A stretch of DNA of 64,000 bases from DASSSY01 sp035708205 (GCA_035708205.1 DASSSY010000004.1:535859-599858); one strand, 5' to 3'. Shown: positions 25,772 through 35,604, counted from the stretch's first letter. The notes: generated by a model from the sequence alone, not told the origin. Numbers and translations: made by a program.

Positions 25772-27022
25772 ATGAAAAAGCTGTTATTATTGTTTTGTTG
25801 TTGCTGGCCCTTGTTGTGCCCGGCGCAGGACAGCCTGAGCGTGATGTTTTATAACCTGTACCGTTTCCCGGTCAATGTTCCAGCTAATCGTGAATTCTTG
25901 TTAAAAGAAATTGTGAATGAGGTCCGGCCCGATTTGCTTTTGGCTTGTGAAATTGTTGATCATGATGGCGCACAACGCATCCTGCAGGCTTCTTTCCGGG
26001 GGCTCCCGGATACCTATGCGGCGCCGGATTTTCAGTATTGCCCGACGGCTACCGACGACCCTTTGCAACAAATGGCCTATTATAATACACGAAAGCTGGT
26101 CCTGCTACACCAGGAGGCTTTGCATACCCTGGTCCGTGATATCAATCATTACTCCTTCATGCTCAACAACCCCGATCCCGGCAGGGATACGGTTTTCCTG
26201 GATGCCTTTGTGACTCATCTTAAAGCCGGTGATGGTCCGTCAGACAGTTGGTTACGTGCTACTATGGCCGATACTTTCGTGCAGGCGCTCCGGAATATTC
26301 CGCCCGGTCATCATGTTTTATTGGCGGGCGATTTTAATTTTTATGATGACCAGGAACCGGCTTATTTAATCATGACCGATACCGATAACCCGGTTGTTAT
26401 GGTTGATCCTATAGGTCGCCCAGGTGATTGGCATAATAATCCTGATTTTAAGGATATCCATACGCAGGCCACCCGGAAAACCTTAGGTGGCTTCGGGATC
26501 GGTGGCGCTTCCGGTGGTATGGACGACCGTTTTGATTTTATCCTGATGTCGAAAAATCTGGCGAATGACGATCAGCTTTATTATTTGCCCGGATCTTACC
26601 GGGTGGTTGGCAATAATGGTAGTTGTTTTGACCGGGCAATAGATAATGATAGTTGCTTTGGTTTATATTCACTATCCTTCCGGCATATTCTTTTCCAGAT
26701 GAGTGATCATGCCCCGGTAGTCATGACTTTGCTGACGACTAATCATTTTCCGACTTCGGTTTCGGGTATTCCCGGAGCGCAAGCCGCTGCCATCAGCTTC
26801 CCTGGAGGTAATCATGCCGGGCGACACCTGAAAGTTTTGCTGGAAAGGAGAGCGCCTGCCGCCAATGATATTCTTGTTATTTATGATATATCTGGCCGTG
26901 TTCTAAAGCAAATGAATTGCCCTGTATTCCAGGATACTTATACCATAAATACAGCAGCCTGGGCTCCGGGCATGTATTTTATCCGTTTTAGAGATGAGGT
27001 GGCGAAATTTTCCAGGGATTGA
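25772..27022 (+). CDS. Secreted endonuclease/exonuclease/phosphatase-family protein with T9SS-type C-terminus
   Basis: A 416-residue protein starting at ATG 25772 (an upstream in-frame TTG at 25748 would precede the signal and is rejected). Signal MKKLLLLFCCCWPLLCPAQ. The EEP fold follows: MFYNLYRFP, DLLLACEIVDHDG with the metal-binding Glu, HHVLLAGDFNFYDDQ with catalytic Asp and Asn, FDFILMSKN and QMSDHAPVVMTLL with the terminal His. The last 80 residues resemble a type A T9SS sorting domain (ILVIYDISGRVLKQM, then AAWAPGMYFIRF), though the usual FPNP box is altered to SFPGG. Probably exported to the cell surface or medium, where it may cleave nucleic acid or phosphoesters. Confidence 0.85.
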   Translation: MKKLLLLFCCCWPLLCPAQDSLSVMFYNLYRFPVNVPANREFLLKEIVNEVRPDLLLACEIVDHDGAQRILQASFRGLPDTYAAPDFQYCPTATDDPLQQMAYYNTRKLVLLHQEALHTLVRDINHYSFMLNNPDPGRDTVFLDAFVTHLKAGDGPSDSWLRATMADTFVQALRNIPPGHHVLLAGDFNFYDDQEPAYLIMTDTDNPVVMVDPIGRPGDWHNNPDFKDIHTQATRKTLGGFGIGGASGGMDDRFDFILMSKNLANDDQLYYLPGSYRVVGNNGSCFDRAIDNDSCFGLYSLSFRHILFQMSDHAPVVMTLLTTNHFPTSVSGIPGAQAAAISFPGGNHAGRHLKVLLERRAPAANDILVIYDISGRVLKQMNCPVFQDTYTINTAAWAPGMYFIRFRDEVAKFSRD

Positions 27023-27060
27023 GAAAATACCATTATAAATGGTGCGTGAACAGCATGTAT

Positions 27061-27096
27061 AAAAAGTCCCCCAAAACCAATAGCGGTTTTGGGGGA
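27061..27096 (-). terminator. Terminator of thiolase gene (bidirectional hairpin)
   Basis: Perfect 12-base arms TCCCCCAAAACC (27067-27078) and GGTTTTGGGGGA (27085-27096). On the minus strand the hairpin runs into CTTTTT, 25 bases after the thiolase stop; it can also stop the plus-strand nuclease transcript. Confidence 0.85.
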
Positions 27097-27120
27097 TTCT
27101 GGACCTTCAGGTTCGTACCG

Positions 27121-28299
27121 TTAGACCTTTTCAATAACCATGGCACTGGCACCACCGCCACCGTTACAAATGCCGGCCGCGCCGTATCTTGCGTTATTCT
27201 GATGTAAGATATTGATCAGGGTCACAATGATCCTGGCGCCGCTGCAGCCCAAAGGATGACCGATGGAAACCGCCCCGCCATTGACATTGACTTGTTCTGA
27301 TTTTAATTTAAGTTTTTGGGTATTGACCACGCCTACTACACTGAAAGCTTCATTGAGCTCGTAGTAGGCAATGTCTTCAGGTTTCAAGCCCGCTTTTTCG
27401 ATAGCTTTCGGTACGGCCAATGAAGGTGTTGTCGTAAACCACTCCGGTGCTTGTTCGGCATCGGCGTAGCTTTTGATAATGGCTAATGGTTTCAGTCCCA
27501 GGGTATCGGCCTTTTCCCGGCTCATTAGGACTACGGCCGCCGCGCCGTCATTCATGGTAGAGGCGTTGGCCGCGGTTACAGAACCGTCTTTCTGGAACGC
27601 TGATTTTAATGAGGGAATCTTATCGAACTTCACGTTAAAAGGCTCTTCATCCTTATCCATAATGATGGGCTCGCCTTTACGCTGGGGAATTTCAACGGGG
27701 ATGATCTCGTTTTTGAATTTACCTTCATTGGTAGCTGCCTGGCTGCGTTTATAGCTTTCGATGGCGAAAGCGTCCTGTTCTTCACGGGATATATGGCATT
27801 CTTTGGCGCAAAGTTCTGCCGCGTTGCCCATGGCATAATCGTTGTAAACATCCCAAAGGCCGTCTTTAGACAGGCCGTCCACTAATTTGGCATCGCCATA
27901 TTTATGTCCCCATCTTATATTGGAGTTATAGAACGGAACATTGCTCATGCTTTCCATACCACCGGCTATCACCACGTCGTGGTCCCCAAGCATAATAGCC
28001 TGGGCGCCTATAGCAATGGCTTTCATTCCGCTGGCACAAACCTTATTGATGGTGGTGCAGCAGACATTGTCGGAAAGGCCGGCAAATTTAGCTGCCTGAC
28101 GGGCCGGCGCTTGTCCCAAATTGGCTTGCAACACACAACCCATCAGCACTTCCTGTACTTCATTAGGCTCCAGGTTGATTTTTGATAAAGCGCCTTTAAT
28201 GGCGATAGCGCCCAATTGCGTAGCGGAAAATCCTTTTAAAGCGCCGCCCCAGCTACCCAATGGCGTACGAACGGCGGATACGATACAAACTTCTTTCAT
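27121..28299 (-). CDS. Acetyl-CoA C-acetyltransferase (thiolase)
   Basis: A 393-residue thiolase, the normal family length, counted from ATG at 28299 (MKEVCIVSAVRTPLGSWGG). A longer open frame to 28431 exists but contains the promoter and is not part of the protein. Active-site Cys in NKVCASGMKAI (near residue 89), the SMSNVPF loop, the His in NVNGGAVSIGHPLGCSGAR (near 350) and the second Cys in GICNGGGGASAMVIE (near 380) are all present. It joins or splits acetoacetyl-CoA in fatty-acid, ketone-body or isoprenoid metabolism. No beta-oxidation partners are adjacent, so the direction is unknown. Confidence 0.93.
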   Translation of the reverse strand: MKEVCIVSAVRTPLGSWGGALKGFSATQLGAIAIKGALSKINLEPNEVQEVLMGCVLQANLGQAPARQAAKFAGLSDNVCCTTINKVCASGMKAIAIGAQAIMLGDHDVVIAGGMESMSNVPFYNSNIRWGHKYGDAKLVDGLSKDGLWDVYNDYAMGNAAELCAKECHISREEQDAFAIESYKRSQAATNEGKFKNEIIPVEIPQRKGEPIIMDKDEEPFNVKFDKIPSLKSAFQKDGSVTAANASTMNDGAAAVVLMSREKADTLGLKPLAIIKSYADAEQAPEWFTTTPSLAVPKAIEKAGLKPEDIAYYELNEAFSVVGVVNTQKLKLKSEQVNVNGGAVSIGHPLGCSGARIIVTLINILHQNNARYGAAGICNGGGGASAMVIEKV

Positions 28300-28330
28300 T
28301 CGTGAAATGATATTTTTTATAAAAAGGAAC

Positions 28331-28338
28331 CAAAGGTA
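28331..28338 (-). promoter_or_regulatory. -7 element for the thiolase gene
   Basis: Minus-strand TACCTTTG, 31 bases upstream of ATG 28299. Its position inside the longer open frame supports the downstream start. Confidence 0.6.
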
Positions 28339-28417
28339 CAAAATTAATGGGAGCAAGGGATATTCCTGTGGCTGAATTAGTGGCGCCTTGTCCTTCTGTA
28401 CGGCTTCCGGGAAAATC

Positions 28418-28453
28418 AAAGACCTGCCCATAATATGAGATGGGCAGGTCTTT
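28418..28453 (-). terminator. Terminator of the DUF5648-like gene
   Basis: Perfect 13-base arms AAAGACCTGCCCA (28418-28430) and TGGGCAGGTCTTT (28441-28453), 23 bases after the stop at 28477. A long T tail is missing, but the arm ends are A/T-rich. Confidence 0.8.
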
Positions 28454-28476
28454 GGTCAAGATAAAAATATTATCAA

Positions 28477-29025
28477 TTAAAGCGGCTGGTAATATACTTT
28501 TTCGTCAACGCTTCGTTTGATGGCAAAGTATTGGAACGTCTTGTGACGATAACCTTTTTTGTAATAGGCGTCCGTATCGCCTTCTTCAGGAACGGTAACC
28601 CAGTCGCTCGTTTTAGGGATATACCAACGGTAAACAGCTACCCTGTTTTCACCACGAAGCTCGGGAACATAATATTGCAAATGGTCTTTTTTATAGCCCA
28701 TTTTCATCATTTGGTCGTCCGTAAATTCATTGGCAGCGATGCTGGCTTCATCATGAGTCACAGGGTTGTACCAACGGTAAACGGCTACACGGTCGGGCCC
28801 GGGATTGCGAAAAGCATAAAACATCAGTGTTTTATCCTTGAATTTCCAGCCTAATAGCTGGCCTTCCTGATATTCGCCTTCGGCGACCGTTACATAGTCC
28901 CGATCAACCGGATTATACCAACGATATACGGCTACTAAATCCTGACTGCTGTTCTGTGCGTGAACGTTTGTTCCGAAAAACATACCTGCAACAATCGCAG
29001 ATAAAAAGAATAGCTTTTTGTTCAT
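28477..29025 (-). CDS. Exported three-repeat protein, DUF5648-like
   Basis: A 182-residue protein from ATG 29025 with a Sec signal MNKKLFFLSAIVAGMFFGTNVHA. The mature protein is three tandem repeats of about 49 residues (about 31-72, 80-120, 129-169), each opening with VAVYRWYNPV or a close variant and closing with a GYK/F...FYAF-type strand. The pattern matches the DUF5648 repeat seen in many secreted bacterial proteins, which has no established function. The start at 29025 is chosen because the 20 upstream codons precede the signal peptide. Minus-strand TATTTTG, upstream, may be part of its promoter. Confidence 0.78.
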   Translation of the reverse strand: MNKKLFFLSAIVAGMFFGTNVHAQNSSQDLVAVYRWYNPVDRDYVTVAEGEYQEGQLLGWKFKDKTLMFYAFRNPGPDRVAVYRWYNPVTHDEASIAANEFTDDQMMKMGYKKDHLQYYVPELRGENRVAVYRWYIPKTSDWVTVPEEGDTDAYYKKGYRHKTFQYFAIKRSVDEKVYYQPL

Positions 29026-29283
29026 AGTAAATTTCCTTTTTTCAAAATCGTTATCAAAATACCTAAAAAAAAATCGTACTTGCAAGCGTTCTGCAATATT
29101 TTTTTTAAAAAAGAGTAGAATGTTCTAAGAAGGACGGGTCATTTTAATTTTTGAAAAATAAAAAAATATCGCTGTTTTGTTAAGCGCATGTAATAAATTT
29201 ACCCGAATTTAGTTGAATATATGGGTTTTGTTCATTTTGGCCGGCCCGTATTCGATGAATTTTTTAATTAAGCTTGAGCGACC

Positions 29284-32200
29284 TTGAAATACCAGTCTTT
29301 TTATAGTTTCCCTGTTGTAGTTTTTTTGTTGCTGGTTTCCTTTTCCGCCACCGCTCAAAAGGTTAATACGGACAGCCTGGCCCAGGTCCGGCGGCATCTG
29401 ATTGACAGCACGCAAAAGGCCCGCCAGCATAGTATCGACTCTATGCGACAGGCGCGGCAGCAGTATTTGGATAGCCTGAAGACCGTTCGTCAACAGCGGT
29501 TGGACAGTATGCGGCTGGCTCAAAAAGTACGTACAGACAGCCTGAAGGCCATTCAGGCATACCGGAAAAGCGATCGATATAAGGATAGCGTCGCTGCCAT
29601 CAGGCAACATGTGCAGGACAGTATTATGGTGCAAAGGCAGCGTATTTTAGACAGCACCAAACAGGCGCGGCAACATTATACGGATTCATTGGTGGCGGCC
29701 AGGAAATATACTGTTGATAGCATGAAGCAGGCCCGGCAAAAATACCTGGATAGCCTGCATACCCATTTGGATAGTGTGAAAGCAGCTCGTACAAAGTCGT
29801 TGGCTATCTTAAAAGCGGAACGGCAACGGCGAAGCGATAGCCTGGCGGTCATCCGGGCATACCGGGAAAGTGATCGTTATAAAGATAGCCTGGCGCTGGT
29901 CCGTAAGCAGCGGCGGGACAGCCTGATTGCCGTCCGGAAACATTATACGGACAGCGTTCGTACCGTACAAAAAGCATACACTGACAGTCTGATAGCTGTA
30001 AGAAAACAATATAATGACAGTTTACGCGCCGCTATGGATAGTATGCGCCTGGTGCGCCAACACATGATTGACAGTATGACGACGGTACGGAAAGCGCGGG
30101 CGGACAGCCTTGCCAAGGTGCGGGCCGCGAGAGAAGCCGATCGGGATAAAAAGAAAAAAGAGCAGGAAAAGAAGAAATCCTTGGCCTTTGAAATGAAGAT
30201 TAATGAAAAGCATGAAAAGTATTCCAACAAAAAAATGCTGAAAAAGAAGTGGAGCCTGCCGCGACGCATAACTCAGAATACTTTTACCAGGTATAATTAT
30301 TATTACAATGCCAATTTGAAAATGGAAGAGGCCCGGGAAAATATGCTCCGGGCTAACCAGGATAATTATGATACGCTTTTGCGGCTGTTTCCGTTTGATC
30401 CCAATGTGGACTCGGCAAAGCTGGCGTCGGATATGGACACCGTCTTATCGAAAGCAGCCGTGGGTATTCAGATCCATGACCCCCGTTCCAAATGGCAGGA
30501 TGACCTGTACCTCCTGGTAGGAGAGGCGTATTATTATAAGGCCGATTATGAGAATGCCGGTGCCGCCTTCAAGCAAATCATCGTTGCTGATGAAAAACAA
30601 CGGAAACGGAAAGCGAAAAAGCAAAACAAAAGCCATCCGAACGAGGATAATAAGCAGCAGGCCTTTAGTGTGGCCCGAAAGAAAGGTATTGGTGGGCTGT
30701 TGCAGCATATGCCGGCGAAGAACGAAGCGATGTTATGGCTGGCAAGGGTTTTGGTGCAAAACGGTAAAGAAGGTCAGGCGCAGTCCTTGCTGGACATGTT
30801 ACGGAATGATGCTAACTTTCCCGGCAAGATGAAAGGACGCCTGGCATTAGAACAGGCATTTATTGATCTGAAAAGAGCGGATTATAAGAACGCGGTACCT
30901 TCTTTAAAAATTGTCAGCGCCGATGATAATGTTCCGAAATGGCAACGCCAACGGGCCGGGTTTATGATTGGCCAATTGTATAACAATGATCGTCTGCCGG
31001 ATAGCGCCAATAAGTATTTCAGGAAAGCTTTGGCCTTGCATCCGCCCATTCAGATGGATTTTTATGCCCGGAAACAAATAGCTTTCAATGAAATAAACAG
31101 CAATGGTCATACGGATAATTCCGTCGCTTTGCTGTCCGGCCTGGCCAAAGACGGTAAATACAAACCTTTCTACGATCAAATTTATTATGGACTGGCCCTG
31201 GCGGCACAGAAAGAAGGCAAACCGGATGAAGCCATGGCTGATTTCAGGAAGAGCCTGAGCTACGGGCGGAATAACCCTAAGCAAATGGGCCTTACTTATA
31301 CTGCTATCGGCGATGCTTTTTATGACAAGCGAGCTTATTTGCCGGCAAAAAGAGCTTATGACAGCGCCGCGATCATGTTAGGGAATTATCAGATGTTGCC
31401 GGAATATGAAAAAGCGACATTAAGGGGGTCTTCCTTAGCCCGGATCGTTGACCCTGCGCAGACAGTGGCCCTGCAGGACAGCTTATTGCATTTAGCATCG
31501 CTGCCGGAGAATGAGCAAAGGACGCTGATCAGGAAGCATATCCGTCAACTGGAAAAAGCCAAACAAGACAGCCTTTTCTTAGCGCAAAACGTTACGGCGG
31601 CCCCGGCCGGTGTCAATAGCTTGCCCATGACGGCCCCGGTCTCAACCTGGTACTTCTCCAGCAGCTCAAGGGTGAACAGCGGCAAGATCGCCTTTCAGCA
31701 AAAATGGGGCGGAAGAAAGCTCGCCGATAACTGGCGGCTTAGCAGCAGCCAATTCGGCGCTAATGCGATAACACAAGGGCAGCAGGATGCTTCTGCCCCT
31801 GATGGTAATGATCTTGGCCTGCCAGACGAAGATGTTTTGTATGCAGCTATTCCGCATACGCCTGAAGAAATCCGATCCGCCAAGCAGGCTCTGGAAGAAG
31901 CGTTGTTTAGCCTCGGGAAGGATTATTATACCTACCTCGAGGATTTTGAAAATGCCCAAAGCACTTTTGATACCCTGGAACAAAAATTCCCGGATAACCC
32001 CCATAAAGCAGAGGTCCTGTATTTAAGATATCTGATGGCTATGCGGAATAGCCAGACCGTCTCCGCGGGTCGGTATTTACAACAGTTGGAAAGCCGGTTT
32101 CCTGATTCCGAATGGTCCAAGCTTCTGAAAAGCTCTTCAAAAAATGGAAGCAATGAAGCCGCCGCTCAACCGGTTGATTCCGCGAAGCAATCCATCGACA

Positions 32201-32889
32201 GCTATTATGACGAAACCTATAATATGCTGTTGAATAAACAATACGCTCTGGTGTTGGACAGGGCTCAGTCATTTTCAAACTTATATCCTGCACCCGGCGC
32301 ATATGCTAATAAGTTTAGTCTCCTGAAAGCCGTGGCCCTAGTGGGCAGCGGAGCGTATAAGCCTGCCGACAGCTTATTGGATAGGTTTATTGCGCATAAT
32401 GCGAACGACTCCCTGGCGCAATGGGCCAGGGACATAAAGAAGTATATCAGGGACCATTACGGCAATCCGGCGAGCTCCCAGGTAACGGGCACGGATACCA
32501 CGGGAGCGCCGCAACAGGTGGCAGCGGAATTTACCTACGATGCAAAGGCGCAACATTTGATCATTATTGCGGCGCCGGCGGATATGCGCATCTTCGCACT
32601 GAAATCCGGCTTGCGTGATTTTAATATGATGCGTGCCGGAAGTGAAAATATCAGTGTGTCGATGACCACCCTTGATCCGGACAATAATATGATTGTCATC
32701 CAGCAGTTTGACAATCTCCAGGATGCCCAAAAGTATTATCAGGACATCATAAAAAATAAAACGCTGTTCAGGGAATATACCCAAAAGGATTACCATCTTT
32801 TATTGATCTCCAGGAATAATTATAGTCTCTTGATGAGCCAAAGAAGTTTGGATAAATATTTGACCTTTTATGACCGGCATTATCATTAA
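29284..32889 (+). CDS. SprE/PorW-like T9SS TPR protein with long hendecad-repeat N-terminus (TTG start)
   Basis: A 1201-residue exported protein. Signal: KYQSFYSFPVVVFLLLVSFSATAQ; no lipobox cysteine, unlike the SprE and PorW lipoproteins. Residues 30-284 form an 11-residue periodic region with DS(L/M/T) at nearly every eleventh place. A Lys-rich stretch (286-330) follows, then the SprE-like part: RYNYYYNANLKMEEAR, TPR units (GEAYYYKADYENAGAAFKQI, YYGLALAAQKEGKPDEAMADF), and a C-terminal domain ending LDKYLTFYDRHYH, similar to SprE. SprE/PorW proteins help T9SS and gliding. The frame has a stop at 29275-29277 and no ATG before the signal, so TTG 29284 is the only likely start. Three proteins with T9SS-type tails lie in the same window. 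Confidence 0.75.
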   Translation: MKYQSFYSFPVVVFLLLVSFSATAQKVNTDSLAQVRRHLIDSTQKARQHSIDSMRQARQQYLDSLKTVRQQRLDSMRLAQKVRTDSLKAIQAYRKSDRYKDSVAAIRQHVQDSIMVQRQRILDSTKQARQHYTDSLVAARKYTVDSMKQARQKYLDSLHTHLDSVKAARTKSLAILKAERQRRSDSLAVIRAYRESDRYKDSLALVRKQRRDSLIAVRKHYTDSVRTVQKAYTDSLIAVRKQYNDSLRAAMDSMRLVRQHMIDSMTTVRKARADSLAKVRAAREADRDKKKKEQEKKKSLAFEMKINEKHEKYSNKKMLKKKWSLPRRITQNTFTRYNYYYNANLKMEEARENMLRANQDNYDTLLRLFPFDPNVDSAKLASDMDTVLSKAAVGIQIHDPRSKWQDDLYLLVGEAYYYKADYENAGAAFKQIIVADEKQRKRKAKKQNKSHPNEDNKQQAFSVARKKGIGGLLQHMPAKNEAMLWLARVLVQNGKEGQAQSLLDMLRNDANFPGKMKGRLALEQAFIDLKRADYKNAVPSLKIVSADDNVPKWQRQRAGFMIGQLYNNDRLPDSANKYFRKALALHPPIQMDFYARKQIAFNEINSNGHTDNSVALLSGLAKDGKYKPFYDQIYYGLALAAQKEGKPDEAMADFRKSLSYGRNNPKQMGLTYTAIGDAFYDKRAYLPAKRAYDSAAIMLGNYQMLPEYEKATLRGSSLARIVDPAQTVALQDSLLHLASLPENEQRTLIRKHIRQLEKAKQDSLFLAQNVTAAPAGVNSLPMTAPVSTWYFSSSSRVNSGKIAFQQKWGGRKLADNWRLSSSQFGANAITQGQQDASAPDGNDLGLPDEDVLYAAIPHTPEEIRSAKQALEEALFSLGKDYYTYLEDFENAQSTFDTLEQKFPDNPHKAEVLYLRYLMAMRNSQTVSAGRYLQQLESRFPDSEWSKLLKSSSKNGSNEAAAQPVDSAKQSIDSYYDETYNMLLNKQYALVLDRAQSFSNLYPAPGAYANKFSLLKAVALVGSGAYKPADSLLDRFIAHNANDSLAQWARDIKKYIRDHYGNPASSQVTGTDTTGAPQQVAAEFTYDAKAQHLIIIAAPADMRIFALKSGLRDFNMMRAGSENISVSMTTLDPDNNMIVIQQFDNLQDAQKYYQDIIKNKTLFREYTQKDYHLLLISRNNYSLLMSQRSLDKYLTFYDRHYH
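29371..30135 (+). repeat. In-frame 33-base (11-residue) degenerate repeat array
   Basis: Codes residues 30-284 of the SprE-like protein. Asp-Ser pairs fall at residues 30, 41, 52, 63, 74, 85, 101, 112, 123, 134, 145, 156, 163, 185, 201, 212, 223, 234, 245, 252, 263 and 274, mostly 11 apart, with occasional offsets. The consensus is DS(L/M)xxxRxxxx. Such hendecads favour long alpha-helical coiled coils. Confidence 0.85.
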
Positions 32890-32909
32890 AAATTAATTTG
32901 AACCTAATC

Positions 32910-35543
32910 ATGGATAATCAAAAATACAAGCGCCTGAAACAGCAATATGAGGAGGCTACGGATGAAAAGGAGAAGGTCAATATTTATGTGGCCATGACCC
33001 TTGAAGTGCGTAACGCCGAGCCGGAAAAGGCCCTGGTTATGGCGGAGAAGATTATTCAGGATGCTGGCAAGATAGATTATCTCCTGGGTGTTGGCGAAGG
33101 GCTCAACCATAAAGGGGCATGCTACTGGCTGATGGGGGAATATGAGGAAGGCCTGGATCAGCTTTCGGAAGCTTACTCGATCGCCATTGAATTGAAGAAC
33201 AGGGATCTGGAAGCTAAGGTGCTCAATAATTTCGGACGGATTTACAGGAACCTTGGTGACCTGTCTCATGCCCTGCGCAATTTTGAGGCCGCCCTGGAAA
33301 TTAATGAAAAGGAAGGTAACGAAATCAATCAGACCATTAACCTGACCAATATTTCCAATCTTTACTATGATTTAGGCGACTATGATACTGCCCTGGAATA
33401 TGCTTTGAAATGCCTGCCTATTTTTGAACAAAATAATGAGCCTAATAGGTTGTTTGCTATTTACAGCACCCTGGGTGATATTTACTTTAAAAAAGAATTG
33501 TTTGACAAGGCATTGGATTATTTCCAGCGCAACCTTGAATTGACGGATGAGCATACCCTGAACCGCGCCCTGACCAATAGCGGCCTGGGGAAGGTTTATT
33601 ATAAGATGAAGGAAAATGAAAAATCGCTTACCTATCTTCATCTTGCCTTGGCCCAGGCCAAAAACCTAAATAACCCTGAGGCGGAGATCGTGGCGGAATA
33701 TTATATTGGCAAGGTCCTTTTCCGGCAGGGGCATTTTCAAAAGGCACTGGAGTATTCTTACCACGCCTATGAATTGGCGACCGATGCGTTGAGAAAGCAC
33801 GACCTGATCAGCATTCACGAATTCTTGTCCATTCTTTATGAAAAGACGGGCGATATTAGAAAAGCCTATGCGCATCTCAAGTCCTACGAAAAGCTTAGAG
33901 AAGAGGTCTTTCAGCAGGCAACATTAAACAAGCTGCGCAACCTTCAACTGAAAACGCAAATGGAGGTGGCCAAAAAAGAAAAGGAGGTTGCCGAGCGAAC
34001 GGCAAGGCTGAAACAGCAGTTTATGGCTAATATGAGCCACGAGATCCGCACCCCGATGAATGCCATTGTCGGCATTACCCGGTTGCTTTTGGAAAAGGAC
34101 CCAAAGCCGGAACAATTAAAATATCTGAATGCGATCAGCCAGTCGAGCAATAACCTGTTGGTCATTATTAATGATATTTTAGATATCTCTAAGATTGAAG
34201 CCGGTAAAATCCAGATCGAGCATGTCGATTTCTCGTTCAGGGAATTGTTGCAGAGCATGAGGGAGATCATGTCCCTTAAAGCTGATCAGAAGAACCTGGA
34301 TTTTGAGATCAATATAGCAGAAAATATCCCTGACCGGTTGGTTGGTGATCCCACAAGGTTGAACCAGGTACTGATTAACTTAGTGAGTAATGCGATAAAA
34401 TTTACGGAAAAAGGCTTTGTGAGCGTTACCTGTACCCAAACGCCTTCGGCTGAAAAAGATACATTAAGGCTACGGTTAGAGGTCTCCGATACGGGTATCG
34501 GTATCTCCAAGGAATATGTGGAAACGATCTTTGAAAGCTTTACGCAGGCGGGTACCGATACGGCAAGGAAATATGGGGGAACCGGTTTGGGACTGACCAT
34601 TTCCAGACAGTTGGTGACCTTAATGAATGGTGAGCTGACGGTAGAAAGCACTTTGGGGCAGGGAACAACATTTACGGTACAGATTCCTATCGCCATTGCC
34701 CGGGAACAAAACATAAAAGCCAGAAAAGATAAGGTTACCGATGCCCTGAGAGAGCGGTTGGACAATTTATCCATTTTGTTGGTGGAAGATAATGAATTTA
34801 ACCGCCTTGTTGCGGAGGATACATTGAAAAGCCTCTTGAAACATGTGAAAGTATCCATTGCCGGGAATGGTGAAGAAGCCATTAAGCATATCAGGGAGGA
34901 AGATTTCGACCTTATTCTTATGGATATTCAGATGCCGGTCATGAATGGTGTGGATGCTACCCGCTATATCCGTACCAAAATGCCGGATGATAAGAAAGAT
35001 GTGCGTATTATTGCCATGACGGCCAATGTGTTACAGGAAGATGTCAAGCGTTATCTGGACGCGGGCATGAATGCCTATATCTCTAAACCATTTCAGACGG
35101 ATGAGCTTTTGCTGAAGATGGATATGGCCTTGGCCGGCAGGCCTGAGAGGCTGAAAAAAGAGCCTGATGAACGGCAAAGCCCGGTGTCCTTCTCATTGCC
35201 CGACAAAGTAACCGATGATCATTTCCTGATGCAGTTCACGAAGGGCAATAAAGAGAAAATGGATAAATATATCGGAATGTTCCTCGAAAACTGCCCCAAG
35301 CTTTTGCGTCAGATAGAAACCGCTCTGGCCGGGGGACAATATGAGAATCTGCGGGTCGCGGCCCATTCCATGAAGCCGCAATTGTCTTATATGGGGGTAA
35401 AGGAAGAGGTGAGCAATATCTTACTGATTGAGCAATCAGCAGGTTCCGGAACGCACAGGGACAGGTTACCCTTATGGATAGGTCATTTAAGAAAGGTTTG
35501 CGAAAAGGCTTTTTTAGAGTTGAACGATATTTTAAAAGGTTAA
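32910..35543 (+). CDS. Soluble hybrid histidine kinase: TPR, kinase, receiver and HPt domains
   Basis: An 877-residue protein from ATG 32910 (an in-frame TTG at 32898 is less likely). Tetratricopeptide repeats fill residues about 20-320 (for example VLNNFGRIYRNLGDLSHALRNFEAALEIN). A short coiled coil leads to the HisKA domain with the phosphorylated His near 377 in ANMSHEIRTPMNAIVG. ATPase boxes follow: NLVSNAIKFTEKG, DTGIGIS and GGTGLGLTI. A receiver domain has the phosphorylated Asp near 671 in DLILMDIQMPVMNG, and the C-terminus is an HPt-like helix bundle with His near 819 in AAHSMKPQLSYMG. There are no membrane segments, so it senses inside the cell, probably through TPR partners. It lies 20 bases after the SprE-like gene and 61 bases before the receiver gene. 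Confidence 0.92.
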   Translation: MDNQKYKRLKQQYEEATDEKEKVNIYVAMTLEVRNAEPEKALVMAEKIIQDAGKIDYLLGVGEGLNHKGACYWLMGEYEEGLDQLSEAYSIAIELKNRDLEAKVLNNFGRIYRNLGDLSHALRNFEAALEINEKEGNEINQTINLTNISNLYYDLGDYDTALEYALKCLPIFEQNNEPNRLFAIYSTLGDIYFKKELFDKALDYFQRNLELTDEHTLNRALTNSGLGKVYYKMKENEKSLTYLHLALAQAKNLNNPEAEIVAEYYIGKVLFRQGHFQKALEYSYHAYELATDALRKHDLISIHEFLSILYEKTGDIRKAYAHLKSYEKLREEVFQQATLNKLRNLQLKTQMEVAKKEKEVAERTARLKQQFMANMSHEIRTPMNAIVGITRLLLEKDPKPEQLKYLNAISQSSNNLLVIINDILDISKIEAGKIQIEHVDFSFRELLQSMREIMSLKADQKNLDFEINIAENIPDRLVGDPTRLNQVLINLVSNAIKFTEKGFVSVTCTQTPSAEKDTLRLRLEVSDTGIGISKEYVETIFESFTQAGTDTARKYGGTGLGLTISRQLVTLMNGELTVESTLGQGTTFTVQIPIAIAREQNIKARKDKVTDALRERLDNLSILLVEDNEFNRLVAEDTLKSLLKHVKVSIAGNGEEAIKHIREEDFDLILMDIQMPVMNGVDATRYIRTKMPDDKKDVRIIAMTANVLQEDVKRYLDAGMNAYISKPFQTDELLLKMDMALAGRPERLKKEPDERQSPVSFSLPDKVTDDHFLMQFTKGNKEKMDKYIGMFLENCPKLLRQIETALAGGQYENLRVAAHSMKPQLSYMGVKEEVSNILLIEQSAGSGTHRDRLPLWIGHLRKVCEKAFLELNDILKG

Positions 35544-35604
35544 ACCTTTGAATTGATAGAAACAAAATTTAACTTAGCGCAATTATTTTAAATCACATTA
35601 AATA

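Noticed and set aside
28300..28431. Upstream extension of the thiolase reading frame
   Set aside because: It contains the TACCTTTG promoter element, and the protein from 28299 already has full family length.
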